A stretch of DNA of 64,000 bases from Mycobacterium sp. ELW1 (GCF_008329905.1 NZ_CP032155.1:5270001-5334000); one strand, 5' to 3'. Shown: positions 8,410 to 17,646, numbered from the stretch's first letter. Made by a program: numbers and translations. Notes: generated by a model not told the origin, from the sequence alone.

Positions 8410-9164
8410 CCCTCGCGCGTCGCCTCTTTGATGCGCATTTTCACATCATCGATCCCCGGTTTCCGCTGGTACCCAACAACGGCTACCTGCCGGAAGCCTT
8501 CACCGTCGCCGACTACCGCATGCGCGTCGATCCGCTCGACATCACCGGTGGTGCCGTGGTCAGCGGATCCTTCCAGGCTTTCGACCAGAGTTACCTCAAA
8601 GATGCTCTGGCACAACTCGGTCCGGGATTCGTCGGCGTCACCCAGATCCGCGGCGACAGCACCGACGACGAGATCCTGACACTGGACCGCTCCGGCGTGC
8701 GGGCCGTCCGGTTCAACCTGTACCGCGGCGGATCGGCGACACTCGACGATGTCGACAGCCTCGCCCGCCGCGTGCACGAGGTCGCCGGCTGGCATTGCGA
8801 GTTCTACCTCGACGCCGCTGATCTCACCGAGCTGGAGCCCCTCCTGACCGCCCTGCCCCAGATCAGCATCGACCACCTGGCCATGTCGGACGACACCGGC
8901 GGAGTGCTGCTGCGGCTGGTCGAGTCCGGCGCCGTGGTGAAGGCCACCGGCTTCGGCCGGATCAGCGTCACCGATCCCGACGCCCTGATGCGCGACATCG
9001 TGACCGCGAATCCCGCAGCACTCGTCTTCGGCAGTGACCTGCCCTCAACCCGGGCGGCAATTCCGTTCCAGGACAGCGATATCGCGCGGATAGCCGATGC
9101 CGTCGGCGCCGACCACGTCGATGCGGTGCTGGCGGCGAACGCGCGGAACCTCTACCGGCTCTGA
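8406..9164 (+). CDS. Amidohydrolase-family (TIM-barrel) hydrolase
   Basis: This 252-aa protein resembles amidohydrolase-2/PDC-lactonase-like metal hydrolases. The metal-binding HxH is at the very start (FDAHFHIIDP), and a late Asp lies in VFGSDLPSTRAAIPF, followed by the family C-terminus ANARNLYRL. The GTG start at 8406 overlaps the GMC stop. Enzymes of this group open lactones or decarboxylate ring products, which would suit the last step encoded by the operon. Its 3' end overlaps the convergent TetR gene by 13 bp. Confidence 0.8.
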   Translation: MTLARRLFDAHFHIIDPRFPLVPNNGYLPEAFTVADYRMRVDPLDITGGAVVSGSFQAFDQSYLKDALAQLGPGFVGVTQIRGDSTDDEILTLDRSGVRAVRFNLYRGGSATLDDVDSLARRVHEVAGWHCEFYLDAADLTELEPLLTALPQISIDHLAMSDDTGGVLLRLVESGAVVKATGFGRISVTDPDALMRDIVTANPAALVFGSDLPSTRAAIPFQDSDIARIADAVGADHVDAVLAANARNLYRL

Positions 9165-9805
9165 CCGAAGAGCTGGCCCCGCAGCAACTGTTTGAGTGCG
9201 GCCACCGTCGCGTGGTACTCCTCGGGCGGCGGTGTGCTGGCGGCGTATTCGTTCAGACCCCGGAAGATCAGGTACACCGCGTTGGCCGCGCTCTCCACGT
9301 CCACCCCGCGACCCAACACCTTCTCCTGGGCCCCCTGGGAGAGGATGTCGCGGATCAGGTTGCGCAGCGCCACGAATCGGGTGTCGCTGTTCTCGGCGAG
9401 GTGCAGGTGCTGCGGGCTCTCGGCGCGGATGGCCCGGTCGAAGGCGACAGCGAGCGGGTAGTCCTGCATCACCCGAACGCTTTCGTCGAGCACTGCCATC
9501 AGTTTGTCCAGGGTGGCGGCGTTGTCTTCGGCGGCCTGCTCCAGCCGGGGTACGGCGATGGTCGCGACCTCGTCGAAGGTGGCCTTGACAAGTTCAGCCT
9601 TGTTCGGAAAGTAGTGATAGAGGCTGCCGCTGGTCATGTTCGCCTCGCGAGCGATCTCGCGGATCGTCGTCCGCGAGTAGCCGACCGCCGCGACACAGCG
9701 CATGGCCGCCTCGAGGATGCGCCGCCTCGTCTCCTCGCTGTTGGCGCCCACCGGCCGGCCGAGGAGCGAGGAATTGGCCGACGCTGCACCTTTGGGTTTC
9801 GCCAT
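9152..9805 (-). CDS. TetR-family transcriptional regulator
   Basis: The 217-aa regulator has a classic N-terminal helix-turn-helix (REIAREANMTSGSLYHYFPNKAELVKATF, roughly residues 38-65) and a ligand domain that cannot be assigned. It is convergent with the Rieske operon and divergent from the SDR gene at 9857. It could control either the perfect inverted repeat at 4293-4318, the short palindrome at 9813-9822, or both. ATG at 9805 was preferred over longer in-frame starts, which run antisense through the SDR gene. Confidence 0.9.
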   Translation of the reverse strand: MAKPKGAASANSSLLGRPVGANSEETRRRILEAAMRCVAAVGYSRTTIREIAREANMTSGSLYHYFPNKAELVKATFDEVATIAVPRLEQAAEDNAATLDKLMAVLDESVRVMQDYPLAVAFDRAIRAESPQHLHLAENSDTRFVALRNLIRDILSQGAQEKVLGRGVDVESAANAVYLIFRGLNEYAASTPPPEEYHATVAALKQLLRGQLFGQSR

Positions 9806-9812
9806 CGCTTTC

Positions 9813-9822
9813 AGAAGCTTCT
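9813..9822. promoter_or_regulatory. Short palindrome AGAAGCTTCT in the TetR/SDR divergent region
   Basis: A perfect 10-base palindrome lies 7 bases upstream of the TetR start, inside a 51-bp divergent intergenic space. It is a possible autoregulatory site. Palindromes this short occur by chance. Confidence 0.3.
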
Positions 9823-9843
9823 CACAGTCGCGAGCCGATCGGT

Positions 9844-9849
9844 TAGAGT
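9844..9849 (+). promoter_or_regulatory. -10 element for leaderless SDR mRNA
   Basis: TAGAGT (TANNNT) is followed by exactly seven bases and then the GTG start at 9857. This is the expected spacing for a leaderless transcript. No ribosome site is visible. Confidence 0.45.
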
Positions 9850-9856
9850 CCGCGTC

Positions 9857-10678
9857 GTGGCAGACCTCATCGACACCGTCGCAGTAGTCACCGGCGCGGC
9901 CCGCGGCCAGGGCCGCAGTCATGCCGTCGCACTGGCCGCCGAGGGTGCCGACATCATCGCGATCGACCTCTGCGCGGACATCGACTCGATCCCCTACCCG
10001 CTGGCGACCAAGGACGATCTCGACGAGACCGTCCGCCTCGTCGAGGCCCAGGGCCGCCGCATCGTTCCGGTCGTCGCCGACGTGCGCGACCTCGACGCGC
10101 TGCAGGCCGGGGTACGCAACGGTGTGGACGCGCTCGGGGAGATCGACATCGTCGTGGCCAACGCCGGGGTGGTGGCGATCGGTCTCAAGGATCCGCTCGA
10201 CACCGAGGTGTACCGCGACATCGTCGAGACCAACCTCAACGGGGTGTGGCACACCATCGTTGCGACCGTGCCCTCGATCATCCGCAAGGGCCGAGGCGGC
10301 TCGATCATCCTGACGAGTTCGGCGCAGGGTCTGGTCGGCAAGGGCGGTGACGGCAGCGCGGCGATGTTCGCCTATGCCGCGGCCAAACATGGTGTCGTCG
10401 GACTGATGCGCTCCGCGGCCAATGCCTATGCCCAGCACAGCATCCGGGTGAACACGGTGCACCCGAGCGGCGTCGGCACCCCGATGATCCTCAACGACCA
10501 CACCCTGCGGACGTTCCAGGAGAACCCGAACGGTGCCGCGTTGTCGGGCAATCTGTTGCCGGTCCCGTTCGTCGATGCCGAGGACGTCACCAACGTGGTG
10601 GTCTTCCTGGCCGGCCCCAAGGCCCGCTACATCACCGGCGTCGCGCTACCGGTCGATGCCGGTCACGCGGTGATGTGA
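9857..10678 (+). CDS. SDR oxidoreductase, mycofactocin-dependent type
   Basis: This 273-aa short-chain dehydrogenase has the cofactor loop TGAARGQGRSHAV followed by ADIIAIDLC. That combination marks the mycofactocin-associated SDR subfamily, in which NAD is held tightly and electrons pass to mycofactocin. The catalytic elements are NAG, the Ser in LTSSAQG and YAAAKHG (YxxxK). It diverges from the TetR gene and may belong functionally to the Rieske operon, since both would handle alcohol intermediates. The C-terminus overlaps the convergent transporter gene by 33 bp. Confidence 0.87.
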   Translation: MADLIDTVAVVTGAARGQGRSHAVALAAEGADIIAIDLCADIDSIPYPLATKDDLDETVRLVEAQGRRIVPVVADVRDLDALQAGVRNGVDALGEIDIVVANAGVVAIGLKDPLDTEVYRDIVETNLNGVWHTIVATVPSIIRKGRGGSIILTSSAQGLVGKGGDGSAAMFAYAAAKHGVVGLMRSAANAYAQHSIRVNTVHPSGVGTPMILNDHTLRTFQENPNGAALSGNLLPVPFVDAEDVTNVVVFLAGPKARYITGVALPVDAGHAVM

Positions 10679-11590
10679 CCGGAGGTAGAGCAGCCCGCCC
10701 GCGGCCAGAATGACCCACGCGGCGAACGCGACCCAGAAGAACACCAGCGAGATGGTGTGCAGTCCGCGCCACCCCGTTTCGGCGGCCATCGCGAAGGTCG
10801 CCGCCGAGTACATGCCGAGCGGGAACACCATCGCCCACCACACGCCCCTGAACTTCCAGCCGGCCGGGTCGTACTTGATGCGCCGGATCGCGAAGTAGGC
10901 CAGCACCGGAATCCACAGTGTCGCAAGCACCCAGGTCAGCACGGTGATCGCGACGACGGCGTCTGACGGCCAGATGCGGTGGATCCGATCCCCGGCCAGG
11001 GTAGCGATCGCCAGGCCGCCCATGAGGATCCATCCGTCGGGTTCGAACCCGTGCGGGTTCAGCCGCTCGTGGAAGGCCCGCCAGAGGATCAGCACGGTCA
11101 TCACGGCGTACGCCACCAACGCCAGGGCCCAGAACACCAGCGCGCCGAACAGCCAGCGCTGATCCGCGGAGAGGATGGCCAGCCCAGAGGTGGCGACACT
11201 GGCCAGTTCCCACGCGCCATGCGAGCGGTCCCGCAACCCGAGCCAGCGGATCCGCCACATCCGCCGGACCACCACTGGCGTCAGCGTGAGCCAGAATTGC
11301 AGTGCCAGAGCGGCCAGGATCCACAGCGCTGCGCGGTACTCGGCCAGGCGCGTGCCGAGCACCGCGCACGCCGCCACGTAGGTGAACAGCCGCAGCAGCA
11401 CGTCGGGGTCACCGAAGTCCGGCGCCGAACGCCGCCAGCCGAGCGCGCACACCACGACGAGGACCGGCAACGCAACCGCGGCGATCGCGGCCAGCGCCAC
11501 GCTGATCCAGCGATACCCGTGGTCGGCGGCAGCTATCGAAATGATGCCGGTTGCCATCACCGCCGCGAACACGTCGGGCGGTGGCCGCAC
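10646..11590 (-). CDS. TDT/SLAC1-type membrane transporter
   Basis: This is an integral membrane protein of about 314 aa with roughly ten hydrophobic helices. It belongs to the tellurite-resistance/dicarboxylate transporter (TehA, SLAC1) family, with the early motif FAAVMATGIIS and the late VFPLGMYSAATFA. Its members move anions or C4-dicarboxylates, and the substrate here is unknown. The GTG at 11590, one base past the cyp126 stop, was chosen. A TTG at 11605, overlapping cyp126, is the alternative. It is cotranscribed behind cyp126. Confidence 0.82.
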   Translation of the reverse strand: MRPPPDVFAAVMATGIISIAAADHGYRWISVALAAIAAVALPVLVVVCALGWRRSAPDFGDPDVLLRLFTYVAACAVLGTRLAEYRAALWILAALALQFWLTLTPVVVRRMWRIRWLGLRDRSHGAWELASVATSGLAILSADQRWLFGALVFWALALVAYAVMTVLILWRAFHERLNPHGFEPDGWILMGGLAIATLAGDRIHRIWPSDAVVAITVLTWVLATLWIPVLAYFAIRRIKYDPAGWKFRGVWWAMVFPLGMYSAATFAMAAETGWRGLHTISLVFFWVAFAAWVILAAGGLLYLRSHHRVTGIDR

Positions 11591-11591
11591 G

Positions 11592-12818
11592 TCAGCCAAG
11601 CTCAACGAAGAGGTGCCGAATGCCGGTGTGCCGGTTGCTGCGGGCCCATTCCACCGGCTTGACCACCTGGATCTCCGGGAAGCGGGTCAGCAGTTCCTCG
11701 TAGAGCACCCGCAGCTCCAGCCGGGCCAGGTTGGCGCCCAGGCAATAGTGCACACCCTGCCCGAAACCCAAGTGCGGGTTACGTTTACGGCCGACGTCGA
11801 AAGTATCCGGGTCGTCGAACACCGCGCCGTCGCGGTTGGCCGAACCCTCCCAGACCAGCACCTTGTCGCCCGCCCGGATCGAGCACCCACCGAGCTCGGT
11901 GTCCCGGGTTGCGGTGCGCCGCTTGGAGGGTGACGGCGAGGTCCAGCGGACGATCTCCTCCACCGCGGTCGGCAACAGTGCGGGATCCGCCCGCAGTCGC
12001 GCGCGCTGATCGGGGTGCTCAGCCAACGCCAGCAGGCCGCCGGCGACCGCGTTACGGGTGGTTTCGGCTCCCGCACTGAACAGCAGATTGAAGAACAGGT
12101 ACAGCTCGATGTCGCTCAGGGACGGCGCGTCGGGGTCGTCGACAGTGGCGTTGGCCACCACCGAGAGCATGTCGTCGCCGGGCTCGGCGCGCTTCTTCGC
12201 GATCAGCTCGGAGCCGTAGGCGTAGATCCGTGATCCCGCCTCCTCGATCGACATGGTGCCGATCTCGCCTTTGCGGGAGTCACCGAAGTCGAAGCTCGGT
12301 TCGATGGCCCGGAACAACCAATGCCGTTCGCTCTCCGGCACTCCCAGCAGGATGCAGATCATCTGCATGGGCAACTCGGCGGCCACCTCGACCAGGAAAT
12401 CGAAGGGCACCCCGGGCTGAACGGCATCCAGCAGTACACGGGTGCGCCGGCGCAGGTCGTCTTCGACCCGGCCGATCATCCGCGGGGTCAGGCCAGAACT
12501 GACCAGGCGCCTGATCCGGGTGTGGCGCGGATCGTCCATCATGTTGAGCACTTGACCGGCGATCGAAAGGTCCTGCAGAAGCGTGCCGCCGAACGGGCGC
12601 TGACCGCCGGTCACCGACGAGTAGGTGTCCTGATCTCGCAGCACGGCAAGGGTTTCCGGATGAGTCGCCACCGACCAGAACCCTTCGCCGTCCGGCGTGT
12701 TGTCGGTCGGCGCGTGCCAGTACACCGGTGCTTCGCGGCGGTGAATCGCGAACATGTGGTGCGGGAAACCCTCGGCGAAGTTGTCGAGGTCGGTGAAGTC
12801 GATGTCGCGCAGCAACAT
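11592..12818 (-). CDS. cyp126: Cytochrome P450, CYP126
   Basis: This 408-aa P450 has the I-helix motif [10 protein letters not shown], the ExxR helix (EEIVRW plus downstream Arg) and the heme-binding loop [10 protein letters not shown]. It lies four bases downstream of purB in the same direction, as in M. tuberculosis (Rv0777-Rv0778), and this is the basis for the CYP126 name. The natural substrate is not established. No redox partner gene is adjacent, so electrons presumably come from a ferredoxin encoded elsewhere. Confidence 0.88.
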   Translation of the reverse strand: MLLRDIDFTDLDNFAEGFPHHMFAIHRREAPVYWHAPTDNTPDGEGFWSVATHPETLAVLRDQDTYSSVTGGQRPFGGTLLQDLSIAGQVLNMMDDPRHTRIRRLVSSGLTPRMIGRVEDDLRRRTRVLLDAVQPGVPFDFLVEVAAELPMQMICILLGVPESERHWLFRAIEPSFDFGDSRKGEIGTMSIEEAGSRIYAYGSELIAKKRAEPGDDMLSVVANATVDDPDAPSLSDIELYLFFNLLFSAGAETTRNAVAGGLLALAEHPDQRARLRADPALLPTAVEEIVRWTSPSPSKRRTATRDTELGGCSIRAGDKVLVWEGSANRDGAVFDDPDTFDVGRKRNPHLGFGQGVHYCLGANLARLELRVLYEELLTRFPEIQVVKPVEWARSNRHTGIRHLFVELG

Positions 12819-12822
12819 TGGT

Positions 12823-14241
12823 TTACAGGATCGCGCCGGGCGTGTACTTGGCGGCGTCCGGGTAGTCGCTGACCACGCGGTCCACCGCGACGATCACCTG
12901 GTCGACCTGACTTCCCGCCGCCCCGGTGAACGCCGCCTTGTCGGCCAGCGCGGCGTCCAGTGCGGCCCGGTCCAGCGGCAGCCGCTCGTCGGCGGCCAAC
13001 CGATCCAGCAGGTCGGGTTCGGCACCCTTCTCCCGCATCGCCAGCGCGACCGCCACCGCATGTTCCTTGATGACCTCGTGCGCGGTCTCGCGGCCCACAC
13101 CGGCTCGCACCGCCGCGATCAGCACCTTGGTGGTGGCCAGGAACGGCAGGTAGCGATCCAGTTCTCGCTGGATCACCGCGGGATAGGCGCCGAACTCGTC
13201 GAGCACCGTCAGGAACGTCTCGATCTGCCCGTCGACGGCGAAGAACGCGTCCGGCAGCGCCACCCGGCGCACCACCGAGCAGAAGACGTCGCCTTCATTC
13301 CATTGCGCGCCAGCCAGTTCCGCGGTCATCGACGCGTAGCCGCGCAGCACCACCTGCAGTCCGTTGACCCGCTCACAGCTGCGGGTGTTCATCTTGTGCG
13401 GCATCGCCGACGAGCCGACCTGTCCCTGCGCGAAGCCCTCGGTGACCAACTCGTGGCCGGCCATCAGCCGCACGGTGTGCGCGAACGACGACGGGCCGGC
13501 ACCCAGCTGAACCAGCGCCGAGACCACGTCGTGGTCCAGCGACCGCGGATAGACCTGGCCGACGCTGGTGAAAACGGCATTGAAGCCCAGGAATTCGGCG
13601 ACCCGGCGTTCCAGCTCGGCAAGCCGGACGGCGTCGCCGTCGAACAGGTCGAGCATGTCCTGAGCGGTGCCCATCGGGCCTTTGATGCCGCGCAGCGGAT
13701 AACGGTCGATCAGCTCGCGAATCCGCGCCAGCGCGATCAGGGTCTCCTCGGCGGCCGACGCGAACCGCTTGCCCAACGTGGTGGCCTGCGCGGCGACGTT
13801 GTGGCTGCGGCCGGCCATCACCACATCGCGGTAGAGCACCGCCCGCTCGGCCAGGCGTGCCACCACGGCCACACCGTGGGCCTGCACGAGTTCCAGCGAG
13901 CGGCGGATCTGCAGCTGCTCGACGTTCTCGGTGAGGTCGCGGCTGGTCATGCCCTTGTGCACATGCTCGTGTCCGGCCAGCGCATTGAATTCCTCGATGC
14001 GGGCCTTGACGTCGTGGCGGGTGACCCGTTCGCGGGCGGCGATCGACGCGAGGTCCACCTGCTCGAGCACCCGCTCGTAGTCCGCGACCACGCCGTCGGG
14101 CACGTCGACGCCTAGTTCTGACTGGGCGCGCAGGACTGCCAGCCACAGTCGGCGTTCGGCCACGATCTTGGCTTCGGGCGACCAGATCGCCACCATGTCC
14201 GCGCTGGCGTAGCGGCCGGCCAGCACATTGGGGATTGTCAC
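12823..14241 (-). CDS. purB: Adenylosuccinate lyase
   Basis: This 472-aa fumarase/aspartase-superfamily enzyme catalyses two fumarate-releasing steps in purine synthesis. The signature loop [10 protein letters not shown] is present, as are [10 protein letters not shown] and [10 protein letters not shown]. The GTG start at 14241 gives the standard length. Longer in-frame starts run antisense over relZ. An inverted repeat (14231-14247) covers the start codon. It leads the cyp126 and transporter genes. Confidence 0.97.
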   Translation of the reverse strand: MTIPNVLAGRYASADMVAIWSPEAKIVAERRLWLAVLRAQSELGVDVPDGVVADYERVLEQVDLASIAARERVTRHDVKARIEEFNALAGHEHVHKGMTSRDLTENVEQLQIRRSLELVQAHGVAVVARLAERAVLYRDVVMAGRSHNVAAQATTLGKRFASAAEETLIALARIRELIDRYPLRGIKGPMGTAQDMLDLFDGDAVRLAELERRVAEFLGFNAVFTSVGQVYPRSLDHDVVSALVQLGAGPSSFAHTVRLMAGHELVTEGFAQGQVGSSAMPHKMNTRSCERVNGLQVVLRGYASMTAELAGAQWNEGDVFCSVVRRVALPDAFFAVDGQIETFLTVLDEFGAYPAVIQRELDRYLPFLATTKVLIAAVRAGVGRETAHEVIKEHAVAVALAMREKGAEPDLLDRLAADERLPLDRAALDAALADKAAFTGAAGSQVDQVIVAVDRVVSDYPDAAKYTPGAIL

Positions 14242-14247
14242 AATCCC
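14231..14247. promoter_or_regulatory. Inverted repeat over the purB start codon
   Basis: GGGATTGT and ACAATCCC are exact reverse complements separated by one base. The dyad covers purB codons 1-4 and six bases upstream. It lies 35 bp from the divergent relZ start, so a bound protein could affect both genes. Confidence 0.5.
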
Positions 14248-14281
14248 ACAGCTTACGGCCCTGGTACGGCAAGGTAGACGG

Positions 14282-16000
14282 ATGCACTTTGTCGGCCTGG
14301 ATCTGGCCTGGGGCGAACGCAAGCCGACGGGCGTCGCCGCACTCGACGACGACGGACGGCTCGTCCATATCGCCACCGCACAAGACGATTCGAGCATCCT
14401 CGAGGAGGTTCGCCCGTTTGTCGACGGACCCTGCCTGGTCGCCATCGACGCTCCGCTCATCGTGACCAACGCGACCGGCCAGCGTGGCTGCGAGACGGAC
14501 CTGAACCGCGACTTCGCCAAATTCGAGGCCGGCGCGCACCCGTCGAACATGGGTAAGCCCGAGTTCGCCGGAACCCCGCGCGGCGCGCGGATCGCCGAAG
14601 CACTCGGCCTGGACATGGACCCGAACTCACGGGCGTCGCGGCGGGCCATCGAGGTCTATCCGCATCCGGCCACGGTGGTGCTGTTCCGGCTGGGCCGCAC
14701 GCTGAAGTACAAGCAGAAGCAGGGCCGCAGCCTGCCCCAACTGCGCACCGAGCTGCTGAGGTTGATGGACGAGATCGAGCGACTCGCCCACGCCACGGTG
14801 CCGCTACGGGTCGGCGATCACCCGGAGTGGATCGCCATGCGCGCCACCGTCGAGAACGCCCAGCGCAAAAGCGAATTGCGCCGCGCGGAGGACCCGATCG
14901 ACGCGGTCGTGTGCGCCTACGTCGGGATGTACGCCACCCAGCGGCCGGGTTCGGTGACCACCTACGGAGACTTCGCCACCGGCTACATCGTCACGCCGAC
15001 ACTGCCGCCGGATCTGACACCCACGCCGCCGGAACCCATGCCCGGTGTGGTCGGTGACGCCGTCGCCCAGTACGCCGAGCGACGCCCCGCCTTGGTCGCC
15101 ACCACCGAGCACTACCTCGCGCTGGTCACGCGTCTGCTCGATGATGCGGGCATCAACTACCTCAGCGTGACGGCCCGCACCAAGAGCGTCGCGTCGTTCG
15201 CGGCCAAGGCCGATCGCAGCAGCAACGGCCAGCGGCTCTACACGGACCCGTCCTCGCAGATCACCGACCAGGTCGGCCTGCGGGTCATCACCTACCTCCG
15301 CGAGGACGTCACCGCCGTGGGCACCCTGTTGTCCGAGGAATTCGACGTGTTGACCGACCTCGACATGGGGCAGGTGACGGCCCGCGAGGGCCGGTGGGGG
15401 TACGCCAGCAGGCACATGCTGATCGCCAATGACGCTGAGACGCAGCCGGCCTCGGTCCAGATACGTACCGTCCTGCAACATGCGTGGGCGGAGTTCGAAC
15501 ACGACATCCGGTACAAGGGAACGGTCCCCGAGCAGGACGCCGCGGAGCTCGACCGCCGGTTCACCCTGGCCGCGGGCCTGCTCGAGTTGGCCGACCGCGA
15601 GTTCACCGAGATCCGTGACCGATTGCGCACGTCCATGGCCGAAGTCCGCAGCCCGAACACGGCGGAGGCGGGCATCGCGACGCCGGTGCTGGCCACCTAC
15701 CTGGGGCACCGCTTTCCCGAAGCCGGCTGGTCGCGAACCGAGCATTACGGCTGGATGGCGGCGCTGCTCGTCGACCTGGGCATCCTCACCCTTGACGCCC
15801 TCGAGGAGCTGTTGACCAATGTCGACACCGATGCCGTCAACAAGAAGATGGACTACCGCTTCCCGGCGGGTGCGGTGCGACGCCTGGACGATGCACTACT
15901 GGCCACGTTCGCCGACCGCTACGTCGGCCTGCCGGGCAACGCGCATCGGGTGGCGCTGCTGCAGAACCGGCTCGCGCGGTTGCAGGCCCCGGCGAACTGA
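14282..16000 (+). CDS. relZ: RelZ-like fusion: DUF429/RNase HII-like domain plus RelA/SpoT (p)ppGpp synthetase domain
   Basis: This 572-aa protein fuses two enzymes. Residues ~1-230 form a DUF429 RNase H-fold domain (GLDLAWGE with D7, and AIDAPL). Residues ~270-440 form a small-alarmone-synthetase domain with the ARTKSVASFAAK substrate loop, D329 in TDQVGLRVI, GYASRH and VQIRTVLQHAWAEFEHDIRYK. A C-terminal region of ~130 aa follows. In M. smegmatis the matching protein (MS_RHII-RSD, RelZ) was reported to make pppGpp and to cleave RNA/DNA hybrids. The catalytic Glu of classical SAS enzymes (EIQIRT) aligns here with S391. ATG at 14282 was chosen, as the upstream extension overlaps the purB start. 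Confidence 0.85.
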   Translation: MHFVGLDLAWGERKPTGVAALDDDGRLVHIATAQDDSSILEEVRPFVDGPCLVAIDAPLIVTNATGQRGCETDLNRDFAKFEAGAHPSNMGKPEFAGTPRGARIAEALGLDMDPNSRASRRAIEVYPHPATVVLFRLGRTLKYKQKQGRSLPQLRTELLRLMDEIERLAHATVPLRVGDHPEWIAMRATVENAQRKSELRRAEDPIDAVVCAYVGMYATQRPGSVTTYGDFATGYIVTPTLPPDLTPTPPEPMPGVVGDAVAQYAERRPALVATTEHYLALVTRLLDDAGINYLSVTARTKSVASFAAKADRSSNGQRLYTDPSSQITDQVGLRVITYLREDVTAVGTLLSEEFDVLTDLDMGQVTAREGRWGYASRHMLIANDAETQPASVQIRTVLQHAWAEFEHDIRYKGTVPEQDAAELDRRFTLAAGLLELADREFTEIRDRLRTSMAEVRSPNTAEAGIATPVLATYLGHRFPEAGWSRTEHYGWMAALLVDLGILTLDALEELLTNVDTDAVNKKMDYRFPAGAVRRLDDALLATFADRYVGLPGNAHRVALLQNRLARLQAPAN

Positions 16001-16015
16001 CGCCGAGATCGACGT
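16000..16015 (+). repeat. 16-bp intergenic repeat, copy 1
   Basis: ACGCCGAGATCGACGT starts on the last base of the relZ stop codon. The same 16 bases recur at 18692-18707, also just past a stop codon. Similarity does not continue strongly beyond the 16 bases. Confidence 0.6.
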
Positions 16016-16020
16016 AATGC

Positions 16021-17019
16021 TCACGCCCGCAGGCCGGTCCACTCGTCCGACGTCCCGGTCAGCCGGCTGACCTGTTCGAGCAGGCGCCGCACCTTGGCCG
16101 GATTCTCGTGGCGTTGCCAGCCGAATGTGGTCGGCCGCTGACGGCGGTCATGCCAGAAATGCCCCGGCGTGGACTCCGGCCGGGTGGCGACCAGCCACAC
16201 CGCGGTGTCGGCGCCGTCGGCCACGTCCCGCAGCAGCGGCCGGGTGAGGATCCGAAACCGCGGCAGGTACTCGGCCACGCCGGGGGTGTCGACCCAGCCG
16301 GGATGCATGCTCTCCACCCGGATGTCGGTGCCGGCCAGCCGGCGTGCCCACGAGTCGGCCAACACCACCTGCATCTTCTTGGTCCGTGCGTAGGCCCGGA
16401 CCCCGTTGTAGCCGCTCCGGAACTCCAGATCGTCGACCACCAGCGGTGAGCCGTACATGCCGCCCGAGGACACCCACACCACCGACGCCCCGCCTGCCGC
16501 CCGCAGCAGTGGGAGCAGCCGCTCGGTCATCAGATGGGGACCCAGCACATGCGTGGCCAGCTGCACCTCATGACCCTGCGGGCTGAGGACGCGGTCCTTG
16601 GGCATCAGGCCGGCGTTGTGGACCAGGCCGTTGAGCGCAGGGACCCGGTCGGCGAAGTCGGTTGTCCAGTCCCGCACGGCATCGAGGTCCGAGACATCGC
16701 ACACCTCGCCCACCACGTGGGCGCCGGGCACCGATTCCCGGATCGCCGCGCACGATGTCTCCACTTTCTCGGGGTTGCGGCCCAGCAGGTGGACCGTCGC
16801 ACCGAGCGCGGCGAATGAGCGTGCCATCTCCAGACCGATGCCGGCCGTCGCGCCCGCGATCACCACCCGTTTGCCCAGCAGAGCCTGCGGGTCGGCGTCG
16901 GCGGCCCACCAGTGCCTGCGCAGCCCCGAACCGATTTTGGTGTAGCCCAGGACCAACGCCCGGTCCATCACGCCGTCGAGCAGTTCCGTAGCCGGCCGTG
17001 CGAGCCCGGATAGATCCAT
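16021..17019 (-). CDS. SDR-family oxidoreductase
   Basis: This 332-aa short-chain dehydrogenase has an N-terminal extension of about 50 residues before the Rossmann motif AGATAGIG. NAG is in HNAGLMP, and the active-site YxxxK is YARTKKMQVV. The length and the ending (HFWHDRRQRPTTFGW) resemble the DHRS12-like group of larger SDRs, whose substrates are mostly unknown. It follows the TetR gene in the same direction with an 18-bp gap, so the pair may form an operon. It is convergent with relZ. Confidence 0.85.
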   Translation of the reverse strand: MDLSGLARPATELLDGVMDRALVLGYTKIGSGLRRHWWAADADPQALLGKRVVIAGATAGIGLEMARSFAALGATVHLLGRNPEKVETSCAAIRESVPGAHVVGEVCDVSDLDAVRDWTTDFADRVPALNGLVHNAGLMPKDRVLSPQGHEVQLATHVLGPHLMTERLLPLLRAAGGASVVWVSSGGMYGSPLVVDDLEFRSGYNGVRAYARTKKMQVVLADSWARRLAGTDIRVESMHPGWVDTPGVAEYLPRFRILTRPLLRDVADGADTAVWLVATRPESTPGHFWHDRRQRPTTFGWQRHENPAKVRRLLEQVSRLTGTSDEWTGLRA

Positions 17020-17037
17020 GCCTTCGAACGTAATCGC

Positions 17038-17646
17038 TCAGACCCGGACAGTGCGCTCGTCGATCGGGACCAACACGTCGATCACGTCCATCACCGTGGC
17101 CCTGGCCACCTCTCGCGGACCGTCGCCGTCGCTGACCAGAGCCGAGACCACCGAACCGTCCACGGCGTTGACCAGAGCCGTCACCAGATCGGTCCGCATA
17201 TTGCGCCCCGATCGCGCCATGGCCGACACCACGGCATCGACCCGCTGCTGGGCCAGCCGGTGCTGGATTTCGCGCAGCTCGGGGTGCCGGGCGCAGGCGA
17301 TGTAGCGCTCATACCGGGAGATCAGTTCTTCGCTGCTCGCCTCCCCGTCGGGATCGCCGACCAGCAGGTCGACCAATACGTCGGCGATGGCCTCAGCACC
17401 ACGCCGCCGACGCGGGAGTGCGTCCACCCGGGCCCGCAATTGCGCGGTTTCCACCGCACAGATGTACTCGACGGCCTTGAGCACCAGGTCGTCCAGCGAG
17501 GAGAAGTAGTAGGTGGTGGACGCCAGCGGCAACCCTGCGCGACGCGCCACCGAACGATGGCGCACCGCTTCGAATCCGCCTTCGCGAAGCAGCTCGGCGG
17601 CAGCGCTGATCAGCGCGTACCGTCGCCGCTCGCCTTTGGGCGTCAT
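17038..17646 (-). CDS. TetR-family regulator, Rv0775-like
   Basis: This 202-aa regulator has its helix-turn-helix at about residues 30-55 (SVARRAGLPLASTTYYFSSLDDLVLKAV). ATG at 17646 was preferred over a TTG seven codons upstream because MTPKGERRR is a typical TetR start. It lies between an SDR gene and a divergent esterase, the position of Rv0775 near Rv0774c in M. tuberculosis. The ligand and operator are unknown. Confidence 0.88.
   Translation of the reverse strand: MTPKGERRRYALISAAAELLREGGFEAVRHRSVARRAGLPLASTTYYFSSLDDLVLKAVEYICAVETAQLRARVDALPRRRRGAEAIADVLVDLLVGDPDGEASSEELISRYERYIACARHPELREIQHRLAQQRVDAVVSAMARSGRNMRTDLVTALVNAVDGSVVSALVSDGDGPREVARATVMDVIDVLVPIDERTVRV

Noticed and set aside
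12754..14115. A 453-codon + strand frame opposite purB
   Set aside because: purB is unambiguous here, and the frame is compositional shadow.
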